Positions 11,142 through 22,308 of a stretch of DNA of 64,000 bases are shown here, one piece after another. Position numbers and translations under genes: made by a program. Every line of letters begins with the position of its first letter. The stretch's first letter is position 1. A model generated the notes under the pieces. It was not told the DNA's origin, did not search any database, and was given only the letters and a program-made list of their open reading frames with translations. Source of the DNA: Fulvia fulva (lineage: Eukaryota; Ascomycota; Dothideomycetes; Mycosphaerellales; Mycosphaerellaceae); contig NC_063012.1 of assembly GCF_020509005.1 (NCBI RefSeq), positions 9,982,001 through 10,046,000 of the forward strand, in the 5' to 3' direction.

Positions 11142-12217
11142 TCGACGATAAGAATCACCTATACGTAGTGTCGGCTACGAACCTCTCGTCTAGCTACTAG
11201 AGAGCTAAGTATTCTTACGCTAGAGCGTCGTAGGCGCGACGGGCGCGTAACGTAGGCGAAGCCGCGGCGAATAGAGGACTACTAGTAAAACGGGTATAAA
11301 AACTATCCGACGAGCGTGTACTCGTGTCGGGAGCGAGTCCCTCTTCTTTCTACGTATAAGAAGGGCGCGGAACCGTAGCCTATACGCTCGATAGGACACC
11401 TCTAGTATAAGTATAGAATTTTCACCTCCGGAGACCGTAAACCGAGCGGGCCGAGCGACAAATATTAGACAAGCGGACTATAGAACAACAACTAAGCGGA
11501 CTATACGACGGCGTCGAGCGGACTACGAAACAATCTAGTGTTTACTAGCGGGTAATACGGAGGGTAGGTAGACACGCGACGAAGCCTATAAGGGCCTATT
11601 AAGCACCCGGTATAGGAACGAGGGTTTTACCTAAGGTACTACCTATCCCGCTATATAACGTACCTAGTCTAATATAGTAGATTACGACGAGGAAAAGACG
11701 ATAGCCTAAGCAAGGAAAAGACGGCTATTAGGACGGGGAAAAGACGTATAATACGAGTAGATTAGTTCTATAATCGGGGAGGATCGAGGGTAGGGTAATA
11801 AGGAACTTTATATTAGTTAGTAGGTAGAAACGTAAGGAGTACGCTACCCGGCGTAGTGTATACCCCGAGTAAACCGACGAGGTATAGACGGCCGCTTTCT
11901 AGAGATAGGCTACGGTACCGCGAAGGGCGTTAAAACCTAGGGCGTAGTATATACTAGTAGCGACGGCTAACACTGTCTATATAGCCCGAGAGGACGGATA
12001 CGTATGTCGGTCAATAGAGAGCACTAAAGGGCTTAGGCCTATAGAGGTAGATATTAGCTTAAGGAGCAAATAGGGAGGGAGGGCGTAGAGGGAAGCTTTT
12101 ACTCCGGGCTAACCTCTCGAAACGAGGCTATACGGTAGTACTAGATAAGTAGGAAAGCGCGGTTAAGACTTGTTACCTTATCTCGTAGCTAGCTTACTAA
12201 ATACGATTCCTTTCTTA
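11142..12217 (+). repeat. Shared leader, copy 1 (LINE-2)
   Basis: A 1,076-bp leader starting (g)gtcgacgataagaatcacc and ending gattcctttctta, the RIP form of gattccttccttg. No open frame of note. Many CA-to-TA and TG-to-TA changes compared with the copy in LINE-4. The stem at 36536-36555 of LINE-4 is changed here (actagag instead of acgagag), the same change as in LINE-3, so these two leaders form a subgroup. Confidence 0.9.
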
Positions 12218-14270
12218 CCCTAGACATAGATTAGGCGGTTAGCTCTAATATAGTAATAGGAGTTATAAGTAAGCTAAAAGTACGAAAAGCCCTAGGCCTA
12301 GACAAGATACTAAATATACTACTAAAAGAGTATAGAGAAGAGATCGGGCCGAGCCTTATAAACCTATTTACCGCGTGCCTACGGCTAGGGTATTACCCGA
12401 AGCCGTATAGAGAGTCTATGACAGTAGTGCTACGTAAGCTATAGAAGGAAGACTATACTTAGCCTAAGTCGTATAGACTAATAGCACTTCTAAATACGAT
12501 AGGGAAGGTCCTAGAAAAGATAGTAGCCTAGAGACTTACGTAGCTTACCGAGGACAACTACGTACTCCTAGTAATATAGATAGGGAGAAGAAGCTAGCGA
12601 TCGATACTAATAGTAATAGAGCTAATTACGGAGTAAATTCAGACCCTCTAGTACTACGGTAGGAACCGAGCGGCGTCCTTACTATCCCTCGACATCGTAG
12701 GAGCCTTCGATAACGTCTTATACTAAAGGCTAATATATATCCTATAATAGAAAGGCATCCTCTAGTAGGTAACGAAGTTCGTCTACTCCTTTCTCTAGGA
12801 ACGGACGATATACCTAGTCCTAGGGAGGTATACGTCCGACCCGGTAAAGGTAGAGGCTAGAATACCTTAGGGATCTACTCTCTCCCCTATCCTATTTCTA
12901 ATATTTATGTCTAATCTAGTCCCCCTACTTACCTCTCCGTAAACCTTAGTATCGGGATTCGTAGACAACATAAACATTCTAGCCTAGTTAGACTTAATAG
13001 AGGAGAACTGTCGCCTCCTTAAAGATATATACAAGAAATGCGAGGAGTAGGTAAAGAAGTATAGTACCCGGTTCGCCCCTAAAAAGTACTAACTTATATA
13101 CTTTAGTAAAGCGAGAATATACTATAATATAAAGGCGGCGGTAAGAATCTAAGGCTACGAGACTAAGCTATTAGCGGAGCTACGAGTACTAGGGATCTAG
13201 CTCGACCCGAAGCTAAGCTAGAATATATAGAATAAGAAAGCCTAGAGTCGAGCGTAAGTTAACGAAGCCTCGATAAAGAGGCTTACGGCGTCTATATAGG
13301 GAGTAACATTCGATAAGGCAAGAGTAATATATAAGGCGATCGTTAGACTAGCTATATTATACGGGGTATAGATTTTGGGAATAGGGGGCGTAGGTAAGCC
13401 GACCCCGAAACGGATAGAGCAACCCCTAAATAGGATATAGGTAGGTAACCTACGTATAATACTAGGCGTATATAAGATAACATTAATAAGTACGGTAGAA
13501 ATAGAGACGGGAACACTACTAATCGGCTAATATATCCGGGGAATAAGAATTTAATACGCGGTAAAGACGACAGATTACCTAGTATAAACTACGATCTAGG
13601 AGGTAAAGAATAAGATAGAAAGCCGCTACCCGAGAGGGGCCGGACATAGGACAAGCTAAAAAGAGGATAACCTTACTACCTTTACGGCCGTATAGACAAG
13701 TACCGAATAGCTAGCACGAAAAGAGGAGGAGCGTAGGACTCGCTAGGCGGGCGGGAGCAAGGCTAAGACCTAAAGTCTAGCGGAATAGATAGTAAGCTAC
13801 CTATAGGAGCAGGACTAGGAAAGGAAGCCCCCTAAGATAATAGGCCTAATAGTACTCCGAGCCTTCTAAAGACATAATTATTAGCTATATAGGGACCTAA
13901 TAAGAGCCGAAGCAAGTATAGCGATCTAAATCAGGTCCGAATATATTAGATTAAGGGCCTACCTATTTAGAAGACGCGTACTAGACATCTAAAGCCTAGC
14001 CTACTAGTATAGCTACCTATCGCAAAACCTAGAATATATACTACTACGATGCCCGTAGTAGGCGAGAGGTAGGGGAAATTAGAGGTACTAAGCGGGAAGG
14101 AGAGACTATAAGTTAATTATTCGGGACAAAGGTAACGTTCGCCGAATCTCTCGGTAGATACTATAGTAAGGATACCTCTAGTAGTTTAGCCTCGCTAGCG
14201 AGACGGAGGAGTAGATAGATAAGAGGCGGAAGCTAGGGGGGTTATAGATAGGGTAGTTATTAGGGCAGGC
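12218..14270 (+). pseudogene. LINE-2 reverse transcriptase (ORF2 without endonuclease)
   Basis: The body starts inside ORF2, after the endonuclease. Seen: the KALGLDKI-type form of KAPGPDGIP near 12280-12315, SLDIVGAFDNVL near 12687-12720, RIP-damaged IPQGSTLSPILF near 12858-12900, and a catalytic box reading FVDN near 12958-12970. In the cleaner LINE-4 copy this box is FVDD. The C-terminal zinc motif near 14000-14060 has lost its first cysteines. It would have needed an endonuclease from a full-length relative. Stops throughout. Confidence 0.8.
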
Positions 14271-14467
14271 CTATAACACTAGCGTACCCTTAATAAGGGA
14301 AATCTAAGACGATAACTAGGGGGAAAAGACAGGCGGGAAGGAGGAGGGGTTTTTACTAACACGGTTTCCCCTCTATATATACGAGTATAAGATAGTATAG
14401 CTATATAGGCCAAAGGGCACTATAATAGCTTAATGAAATATCTATCTATCTATCTATATAAACGCGG

Positions 14468-14640
14468 TATTACGGTTTACTACTACCGTAACGTCGCGCG
14501 CCTTAGCGCTTCCTTATATATCTCGCGCGCTTTACGCTTCTCTTTCGTAGCCTTACTAAACAACGCTTATTTTACGGCAACCCTATACTATCGTCCTATA
14601 GATCACTGTCCGTAATAGTTTATTCGGTCTATAAGCGGCC
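14468..14640 (+). repeat. Ty3-D 5' LTR (3' edge uncertain)
   Basis: Starts TATTACGG (RIP form of TGTTACGG, the LTR start shared by Ty3-C, -E and -G) directly after Ty3-H sequence. It contains a gcgcgctttacgcttctctttc stretch like the other LTRs' gcgctcctctttc. The partner LTR is right of the window, so the 3' edge is only an estimate. Confidence 0.55.
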
Positions 14641-14671
14641 TATCTAGTTAGGCTAGTAGTCATAATTAAAT

Positions 14672-14882
14672 CGTACTAATAATAACTATAGTCGCGTAAA
14701 TAAGCGTATTAGTTAAGTTAATAGATCACCTCTCTCCTTCGCGTAAAACGCGTTAAGGTAGGTCAAGTTTACTATAGTTACTAACTGTCGAGTCGCGCGT
14801 ATAGGCGTACTAATTATAACTATAGTCGCGTAAACAAGCGTATTAGTTAAGTCAATAGATCACCTCTCTCCTTCGCGTAAAA
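14672..14882 (+). repeat. 77-bp imperfect direct repeat in the Ty3-D untranslated region
   Basis: Two 77-bp units at 14672-14748 and 14806-14882, offset by 134 bp, share cgtacta...cttcgcgtaaaa with only a few differences. They lie between the 5' LTR and gag, where primer binding and RNA packaging signals usually sit. Function unknown. The 57 bp between the units is not repeated. Confidence 0.8.
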
Positions 14883-14899
14883 GGCGCGCCTCCCTACTC

Positions 14900-16216
14900 T
14901 TATAGGGCCCTTATATACCTACTAAGAGAGTAGTCTTATCTACTACGTAATAGTATAATATAGCTATACCCGGTAGTACTACTAACGGTGTGCTCTTACC
15001 TAAGTAACCTCTTTATCTAGATCTTAGTAAGTATAAGCGTTAGTCGCTCGTACGCGCTAAGCTTTTCCTAACCGTATCTACTTAAACGTAGACACTTAAT
15101 AACCTAGGTATCGATACCGCCCTAGGTACCTTTCCTTCCGACGACGACTCGAACGTATTCGCCGCTAAACAATAAGAGATCGAGAAGGATCTACTACCTA
15201 AAGAATAGTAGTTTACCTTAACCTCCGACTCTATTAACTTCGTATAATTCCTCGACGAAGAATAGATCTTAGAAGAAGGAGGAATTAAGTTGTATAAGAT
15301 TAAAGAGTCAAGGGATGATATATCTATATAAGATAGTGAAACTAATAACATACGCTAACCTAAGGAGTAGGCAATCGCCTTAGAGTATACTACTATTAAG
15401 AGCCTAGCCGAGTTTACGACTCGTACTATAGTATACCCGGAGATTATATTTCACCTCGTTCGCTAGATATAGTTAGACTTTATTATACTTTTCAACTAGG
15501 TCGAGTCCTTAAAGAAGGCTAATAAGGTTATATAGCGTAAGTATACCGATATAAAGAAGGAACGTAACATTATATTCGAGAGTCTTAGTCAACTCGAAAA
15601 GGATAAGAATGTTAATGGCCTCTTTATATTCTACTTTAACAAATACTAGAAGTATAAGAGTTAGATATAAGATCTTAAGGAAGCTAATTAGCGCCTCCGA
15701 TAGGATAACGATACGCTCTTCGGACAGGTCGAGGAGTCGTAGGTAGATATATTACCTAAGGACATTAAAGCCCTATCTAAGCGTAATTAGGCTCTAAATA
15801 AGGAGGTAGTAGAGCTAAAGGCTTAGCTAGTAGCTAAGGACACGAACGGTACTAGTAATACTAGCGGTACTAACGGTAATAATAATAATAACCGTTATTA
15901 TTAGGTCCGCGTCTACTCCTCTCGTCATAACGGTATTTCACGATTACCTACGCCTCCTACTTAGTAGGACCGTATAGGTAGGAGGCACCCGACGAGGAGG
16001 TAGTAGAGGTAGTAGTAATAACGACGGAGACAACTCTAATAACGATAAGTATAGAGATAATAGTCGACTACGCCGTTACCTACGCCGTAACTCCTTACGA
16101 CGAGAACGCTAGGGTATACCTAGTAGTACTTCTAGGGTAACTAGTAATACCGCCGTTAGCTAGTTTACTACTATCGAACCCTCCGTTAATATTATATATA
16201 CTAATAAGTTAGTTAA
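14900..16216 (+). pseudogene. Ty3-D gag, N-terminal part
   Basis: Plus-strand translation gives a charged, helix-forming segment with coiled-coil character at about 15480-15840 (KKERNIIFESLSQLEKDK; EVVELKA). A low-complexity Asn/Ser/Gly-rich linker follows at about 15840-15900, then an Arg-rich stretch to about 16130. This resembles the N-terminal halves of gag in Ty3-C and Ty3-G. Gag forms the particle that packages element RNA. The frame is cut at 16216 by the Ty3-F block and resumes at 21509. Many RIP stops. Confidence 0.65.
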
Positions 16217-16506
16217 TATTAGAGGCGAGAGCCTGGCCTATAAGATATAAGAATAAAAGCGAGAATGTAGGTACGAAGTGTAGATACAAAGGGTATAGTA
16301 TAATTGCTATACAAAACGAAAGACGAAGAAAGTAAGAGAGGCCTAGGGAAGGCTAGATATTTATACGCGACCCTCGCGAGTACGTATCCCCGTATTAATA
16401 GGGCTAACCCGTACGAAGCCGCGCTTAGTAGCTTTGCTTAAAACCTTATTCTAACCTGCCCTACGTTCCGAGTCTTCCACGTGCTTCTTCTAGGGTCTAG
16501 CGTAGT
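16217..16506 (-). repeat. Ty3-F LTR, left (3') copy
   Basis: Begins attagaggcgagagcc and ends ctagcgtagtcgcgg. It matches 20974-21270 with about a dozen differences, mostly of CA/TA or TG/TA type. No clear TG...CA ends and no polypurine tract at the inner edge, so edges are uncertain by several bases. Confidence 0.75.
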
Positions 16507-16519
16507 CGCGGATAGGTTC

Positions 16520-19500
16520 CTATAAGGTATCCTACTTAGGGCAACCTTACTATTCGACTTTATACTTAATCGGCGGTAGTCCTTTAACGTCGTTAGGCTC
16601 TACGCGGATTCCCGGATCTTACGGACAGTATAGTCGTTAGAAGGTAGGTTAATAGGCTCGTCGACTTCTACTTTATCGGGAGGACCTAGTATGTCTTAGT
16701 TTAGGTTCGGGAATAGGTCCTTAGCCGACGGCCGAAGGCGTACGGGATAGAAGACGTCGTGGATCTTTATATTCGTAGGAAGAGCTAGACGGTAGGCGTA
16801 TAAACTAATACGCTCGGCAATCTTAAAAGGACCTAGGTTCTTCTAGCTTAGCTTCTTAGAGGGGCGGTCCGTCTTAATATTCTTAGAGTTAAGGTAGACT
16901 ATATCGCCTACTTAGTAGTCGGGAGCTAGCTAGCGACGACGATTAGCTTGATCCTCGTAGATTGCTTATACGTACACTATCTCGTCGTAGACTTCTTTAT
17001 AGATCTATAAGAGTATAGTAGCGAACTCGTCTACTACTTACTCGTTTACGTCTTCGGTAGGCGGGAGAGGTTCTTCTAGTTCTATACCTATACGAGGGTA
17101 GTCACCTCTCGTAGTATAGAAGGGAGAGTGGCTAGTAGTCTCCGAGTCCTAGTTACGAGTAGCGAACTCTACCGTAGGGATATACTAAGGCCAATCCTTC
17201 TAGTAGTAGTCGACGAAGTAACGAAGGATCTACTCGAGGATAGCGTTCGTAATTTCGGTCTAGCCGTCGGTCTATAGCTAAAAACTGGTCGAGAGGTTAT
17301 GCTTAATACCTAGGATAGCACACAGACGCTTCTAGAAGTACGAGATGAACTAGGTACCTCTATTAGAGGTAATGCTATCCGGGAGGCCTTAAAAGCGCTA
17401 GACGAATTCGTAGAACAAGCGAGTAGTCTCCTTTACGGTTATACTCTAGTACGGGATTATATACCGGTCCTTAGAGTAACGGTCTACGATCACTAGAAGG
17501 GCCTTTACTTTTACGCCGCTAAAGGTCTTACCGTAAGGAAGATCGGTAATAAAGTCTATAGTAATGTACTTCTATAGACGATTAGGAGCCGGGAGAGGGT
17601 ATAGGAGACCGTAGGGACGGTAGCGGTTAGCTTTAGCTCTTCGGTAAGTAGCGTAGTTTATTACGTAGCGGCGGACGTCCTTCTAGGAATACGGCCACTA
17701 GTAATACCTAGCGAGGAGCTTTAGGTAAGGGTATCGGCTATCGAGTTAGCCTTACCGGGCGTATACGAGATTATAAAGTTAAACCTAGAGAGGAACTCGC
17801 TCTAGCGGGCCTAGCGACGATTAAGTAGCTTACTCTTTATAAAGTAGACGAGGTTCTTATAGTCGGAGCTTACTTAGACGGGCATAGTAGAGCCTTCGAG
17901 CTCGGGGCGCTACTCTTCGAAAGCTTTAACGATAGCGAGAAGCTCCTTATCGTAGATCTCGTAGTTATACTCCGTAGCGGTCATCTTCTTAGAGAGGAAG
18001 GCGACAGGTAACTAGGGGGATTTAGGCGAGCGGCGTTATAGTAGGACACCGCCTACTACGCCGTCGGATACGTCGGTCTCTATACGGGTCTCTAGTTCGA
18101 AATCGAAGTGCTATAGAAGCGGGTTCTTAACAAACTTCGCTTTAAGTAAGTCAAAAGCCTCCTAGTATTCGTCGGTCTAGGCGAACTTCTTACCCTTACG
18201 CGTAAGCTTCGTCAAAGGGCGTACTACGCCCGAAAATGCGTAGATAAAGCGGCGGTAGAAGTTAGTAAAGCCTAGGAAACCCTAGACCTCTTTAACGTTC
18301 GTAGGAGTATCCTATTCGACGATAGCGTCGATCTTCTCTTAGTCTATCTTAATGTCGTCTACGGTAATAATCAAACTAAGGAACTTGACTTCGGTCTTCT
18401 TAAACTCGTACTTATTAATGTCGAGCTATAAGCCGGCGTCTACGAGCTTCTAAAGGACCTTATAGACGTGCTCGCGGTGCTCCTCCTTAGTCTCGCTATA
18501 GACTAGGATGTCGTCGATATAGGTAGTATAGAACTGATCGAGGAACTCCTAAAGAATATCGTTAATAAAGTTCTAGAAGGTACTAGGCCCGTTATAAACG
18601 CCGAAGGGTATAACGAGCGACTCGAATAGCCCGTAGCGAGTACGGAAGGCTATAAGATACTCGTGTCCTTCTACTATTTGTAACTTATTAAACATAGCGA
18701 TGACATCGAGCTTAGTAAAGTACTTGGCCTTAGAGAGGCGCTCGAGCGTCTCCTAAATTAACGGTATTAGGTAGCGGTTCTTCTCTATAATAGCGTTTAA
18801 GCCTCGGTAGTCTACGTAGAAGTGTAGACTACCGCCGGGCTTCTTAACGAACATAACGGGACTACTAGCGCTAGAACGGCTCGCTCGAATAAACCCCTTC
18901 TTTAGGTTCTCTTCGAGGTATCTCTTAAGGACAATAAGCTCTTCTAGGGATATAGAATATAGCGGTCCGAACGGTATCTCTATACCTTCTTCTAGCTTAA
19001 TCTTATAGTCGTAAGGGCGATAAGGAGGTAGCTCGTCTACGGCTTTAGTATCGAATACGTAGAGGATGTAGTATGCCTAAGGAGGGACCTTCGTAGTAGG
19101 GTCGGTAGGTATACGCTTCTTATCGAGCTTCTCGAGGGCGATATCGATATCGCGGAGAGAGGCGGCGAAGACTTAAGCTTTAGGCTACTTAGTAGTAGTA
19201 GTAAAGGTAGCGGCGTTTACCTAGAAGATCTTAGTTTACTTAGGACCGCGCTAAGGCGGCGGAGAAGGCGGAGGTACCGGAGGAACTTCTAGAGGGAAGC
19301 TAATAGTAAGGGAAGTCTAGTCGATAATAGGTCGGTATCGTCTAAACTAGGGGAGGCCGAGGATAAACTTCTGATACGGTAGGGACGTAAGGAAGCTAGT
19401 GATCGACATACGCTTGCCTCCGAGGGTAATTGACGTGTATATAACATAAGTAATCTTACTAGTAGTAGTCTCCGTACCGTTAAAGAGTTTAAGGGTACGA

Positions 19501-19750
19501 GGGTACTTTAGTTCCTAGGGTTCGAGGTTAAGGGAGGTCGCGAGTTTATAGTCTATAAAAGACTCGCCTAGTACGCTAGTGTCTATAAGAGTAAGATTAG
19601 AAGAAGAGAGTTTCTTTAAGCCGATATTTATATTCGTAACGAACGGTTTATAAGCGTAGTCCTTACCCGTCTCGTCGTATAGGTCTAGCTATACTATATT
19701 GATCTTCAACTTCTTTCCTCTCTTTACTTTCGGTAAACGTTATTCTTAGT
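16520..19750 (-). pseudogene. Ty3-F pol: protease, RT, RNase H, integrase
   Basis: Minus-strand order from right to left. Protease: LTLIDTS...GESFID at about 19550-19610. RT: catalytic TTYIDDILV at about 18500-18525. RNase [15 protein letters not shown] at about 17935-17980. Integrase: INYATYRRAKANRYRPYG near 17610-17660, then ITIDFITDLPYGKTFSG near 17530-17575 and LVIVDRYSKDRY near 17470-17500. The order RT-RNase H-integrase is that of Ty3/Gypsy. The catalytic YIDD box survives, but stop codons of RIP type are spread through the frame. Confidence 0.8.
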
Positions 19751-19759
19751 CTTCATCGC

Positions 19760-20960
19760 GTCGATAAGGAAGACCTAGGCTTTTTCCTACTTAGCGGAAG
19801 TAGTAGGAGTAGGCTCGATAGCGCCGATAGCGCTACAAACCGGGTTACGGGCGTTACGGGTAGCGAGCTACGGATAGTTAGCTACGATATAGCCTAGACC
19901 GCCGTAGTAGGTATAGAGTCCGGCCTAGCGACGGCGAAGCTTCTCTTCGGGAGTAAGCTTACCGTTAACGAGGCCCTAGACTCGAGGGACGGCGGTACTA
20001 GCGCTAAGATCTATAGCGTTACCTATAGAGACGGGAGGGAGAGCCGTAGGAGCGGCGGCGCCTAGTAGAGTAGCGAAGTAGCTTCCGGGACTACGAGGCT
20101 AACGACCTTAAGAACGGGAAGCGAGGAGAGAGGCGGTGTATTTTATATTAGAGTCGAGGCGCTAGTAGGTCTCGACGAGCTTACGGAAGCTTATAGTACC
20201 GACGTCCTTGTCCTCGAGGGCTCGAAGAAGCTCTACTAATAAGCCACGGCGGAGAGTACTCTTCTTAGTCTCTTCGTTATAGCCGGTAAACCCGATGTCG
20301 CGGTTAAAGGCCGCGAGGTACTCTACGAAGCTCTTATTCTTCTAGAGGAGGTTATAGATAGCGTTCTAGGCGGTAGCTCTACGGTCTAGATCACTAAAGG
20401 CAGTACGGAGGTCCTGTATTAAGGTAAGGACGTCCGGGTAGCCGATAGTCTACGTAGCGTTATCGATATAGTATTATACCTAAGCCGCGGCGTCTCCCCG
20501 AAGGAGGGAGAAGACGTACGTAACCTTGTCCTTCTCTTACGGAAAGTGGTCGGTATTGGCTAATAGCTTAATAGTAAGCTATGTCTTAAATGCCTTAAAC
20601 TTACTCTTATTACCGTCGAACTCGTCTAGGTCGTTAACCTTCTTAGAGAAGTACTAGCGGCGGTTATCGTCGGCGTACGGGACGAGGTTCTAGAAGGTGT
20701 TTATAATACCTTAAAGGTATATTACTTAGTTGTTTGCTTACTCGACCTACTAGGCGGTCTCGCGGAAAGAGGAGACGGTGCGGTTAATAAGAGCGTAGGC
20801 GGTGTCCGGGTTAGCGTTTACCTAGGTACCGAAGGTAGCGGCGTTCGAGAAGGGGATATTAGCCTACTTACTAAAGTGGAATAGAGTGTCTTAGTTATCG
20901 AGGTTAACACCTCTATCGGTAGCGTAGTCACCTATAAGGATGACTCGAGTAGTTAATAGT
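19760..20960 (-). pseudogene. Ty3-F gag
   Basis: Minus-strand coding remnant between the right (5') LTR and the protease. It reads as a capsid-like helical region (about 20150-20700), then a zinc-knuckle area near 19860-19930 with tyrosines where cysteines would be (TGC to TAC by RIP). Gag and pol appear to be one continuous reading region, but stops prevent a firm statement on frames. Confidence 0.6.
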
Positions 20961-20971
20961 TTGTTAGTCTT

Positions 20972-21272
20972 TTATAATATTAGGGGCGAGAGCCTAGCCT
21001 ATACGATATAAGAATAAAAGCGAGAATATAGGTACGAAGTGTAGATACAAAGGGTATAGTATAATTGCTACACAAAACGAAAGACGAAGAAAGTAAGAGA
21101 GGCCTAGGGAAGGCTAGATATTTATACGCGACCCTCGCGAGTACGTGTCCCCGTATTAATAGGGCTAACCCGTACGAAGCCGCGCCTAGTAGCTTTGCTC
21201 AAAACCTTATTCTAACCTGCCCTACGTTCCGAGTCTTCTACGTGCTTCTTCTAGGGTCTAGCGTAGTCGCGG
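20972..21272 (-). repeat. Ty3-F LTR, right (5') copy
   Basis: Begins taatattaggggcgagagcc and ends ctagcgtagtcgcggg. It keeps a few CA dinucleotides lost in the left copy. Just beyond its end is a perfect 7-bp stem, ggtactc-gcgg-gagtacc, at 21272-21289. Confidence 0.75.
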
Positions 21273-21491
21273 GTACTCGCGGGAGTACCGTAAGTTAAAT
21301 AGTTACGAGCCGAAGTGAATCTGTTAAGATTTAGTAGAGGGGTGAATTTGGAGGGCTAGGTCCTATAGTAAATATTACGGGGCATATAATTCTTAGCGCT
21401 TATATACTAAGCTAGACTATTACTTCTTAACGACTTCTAAGCACTCTAAGGCTCTTCTGTCCCTACCTTCTATATACTCTATAACTATAAC
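21273..21491. other. Unassigned 218 bp between the Ty3-F LTR and Ty3-D gag
   Basis: No coding frame and no match to other parts of the window. The part from tgttaagattt (about 21318) to ctataactataaca (21493) starts TGTTA and ends AACA, like a small LTR, but no 5-bp target duplication fits it. It has more TG and CA than its neighbours. Left unexplained. Confidence 0.5.
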
Positions 21492-21508
21492 ACTAATAAG
21501 TTAGTTAA

Positions 21509-22308
21509 GGACCTAGAAAGTAAGTTCGATAATAAGAATATAAACTTCAACCGTTAGCTCGATTAGCTAGAGATTAGGCTGTCCGTAATATAGTTCTAGA
21601 CTATCGAGGACGGACTATACTATATCCTTAACTACCTCGACGAGTACCTATACTAGCTATACAATCCGCGAGTACCCTTTAAGCGTACTAAGCGTAATTA
21701 TATTAATCCCTTTAAGTCTATCGATAGGATAATCTTATTCCTTATCGATCGGTATAGTAAGAAGGACGTCCTAGGCAAGGCCTTCTAGAAGCTCTAGGTC
21801 TTATAGTAGGGTAAGAACGAGTCATTTTCTATCTTTATCGCTAAGTACGCCGAATAGCGTAACTTATACGACCTATTAGCTAAGACTAATTACCGCCTAC
21901 TCGAGGGTAAGCTTAACTATAAATATATAGAGGTACTGCCTATAGAGACTAAGGACCGCGAAGACTTAGTCGACCTATACTATAAGCTCGAAGCTAAGTT
22001 CGAGCGCCTAAAGTCAAAGACCCTAGCTATACTACGACTACCTCGTAGTACTAGCGGTAGTAACGGTACTATACCTACCGCGCCCGGCGTAGCCTAAGGT
22101 TTAGGCCTTAAGCTATACGCTTAGATACCGCGCGAATTTAAGGAACTTAAGAAGCTCGAGCCTAAGGAGAAGGCTAGTATTATCGTAGTAGGCGGTTATG
22201 TCCGCTACCGCCGTATAGACTATAACTTATACTCGCTAGACTACCCTATTAAGTAGGATAAGCGCCCTCCGCCGCGCGCGAATACTAGCTCTATAATATA
22301 GACACCGG
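21509..22308 (+). pseudogene. Ty3-D gag, C-terminal part with zinc knuckle
   Basis: This continues the Ty3-D gag after the Ty3-F block. Capsid-like text runs from about 21510 to 22000 (for example SIDRIILFLIDRYSKKDVLGKAF). A damaged CCHC knuckle lies at about 22195-22250, reading YVRYRRIDYNLYS; the cysteines and histidine have become tyrosines, the expected RIP outcome of TGC/TGT and CAC/CAT. It is then cut by LINE-3. Confidence 0.7.

Larger units (their letters stand above)
11142..14454 (+). mobile_element. LINE-2: leader plus LINE body (composite non-LTR element)
   Basis: A 3.3-kb composite: a 1,076-bp leader followed by a 5'-truncated LINE body. The target duplication tatataaacgcgg lies at 11129-11141 and 14455-14467. 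A (ATCT)n tail lies at 14437-14456. The body belongs to the same LINE family as LINE-4 and LINE-6 but starts about 430 bp further upstream. It is heavily mutated by RIP in both leader and body. It landed on the border between Ty3-H and the Ty3-D LTR. Confidence 0.9.
16217..21491 (-). mobile_element. Ty3-F: minus-strand Ty3/Gypsy element plus an extra 218 bp on its right
   Basis: A Ty3/Gypsy element in Ty3-D gag. Near-identical LTRs lie at about 16217-16506 and 20972-21272, with gag and pol between them on the minus strand. The whole block is flanked by an unusually long 17-bp direct repeat, actaataagttagttaa, at 16200-16216 and 21492-21508. That is not the 5 bp expected for Ty3 integrase. The right-hand repeat lies 218 bp beyond the right LTR, so either another sequence is included or the block arose by a rearrangement. 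The Ty3-D gag frame reads on across it. Confidence 0.75.

Noticed and set aside
14437..14456. (ATCT)n runs as ordinary microsatellites
   Set aside because: Each run sits exactly at a LINE 3' end next to a target duplication, so they are element tails.
14433..14615. 60-codon frame starting in the LINE-2 tail
   Set aside because: It runs from the LINE-2 tail into the Ty3-D LTR, two unrelated sequences; chance.
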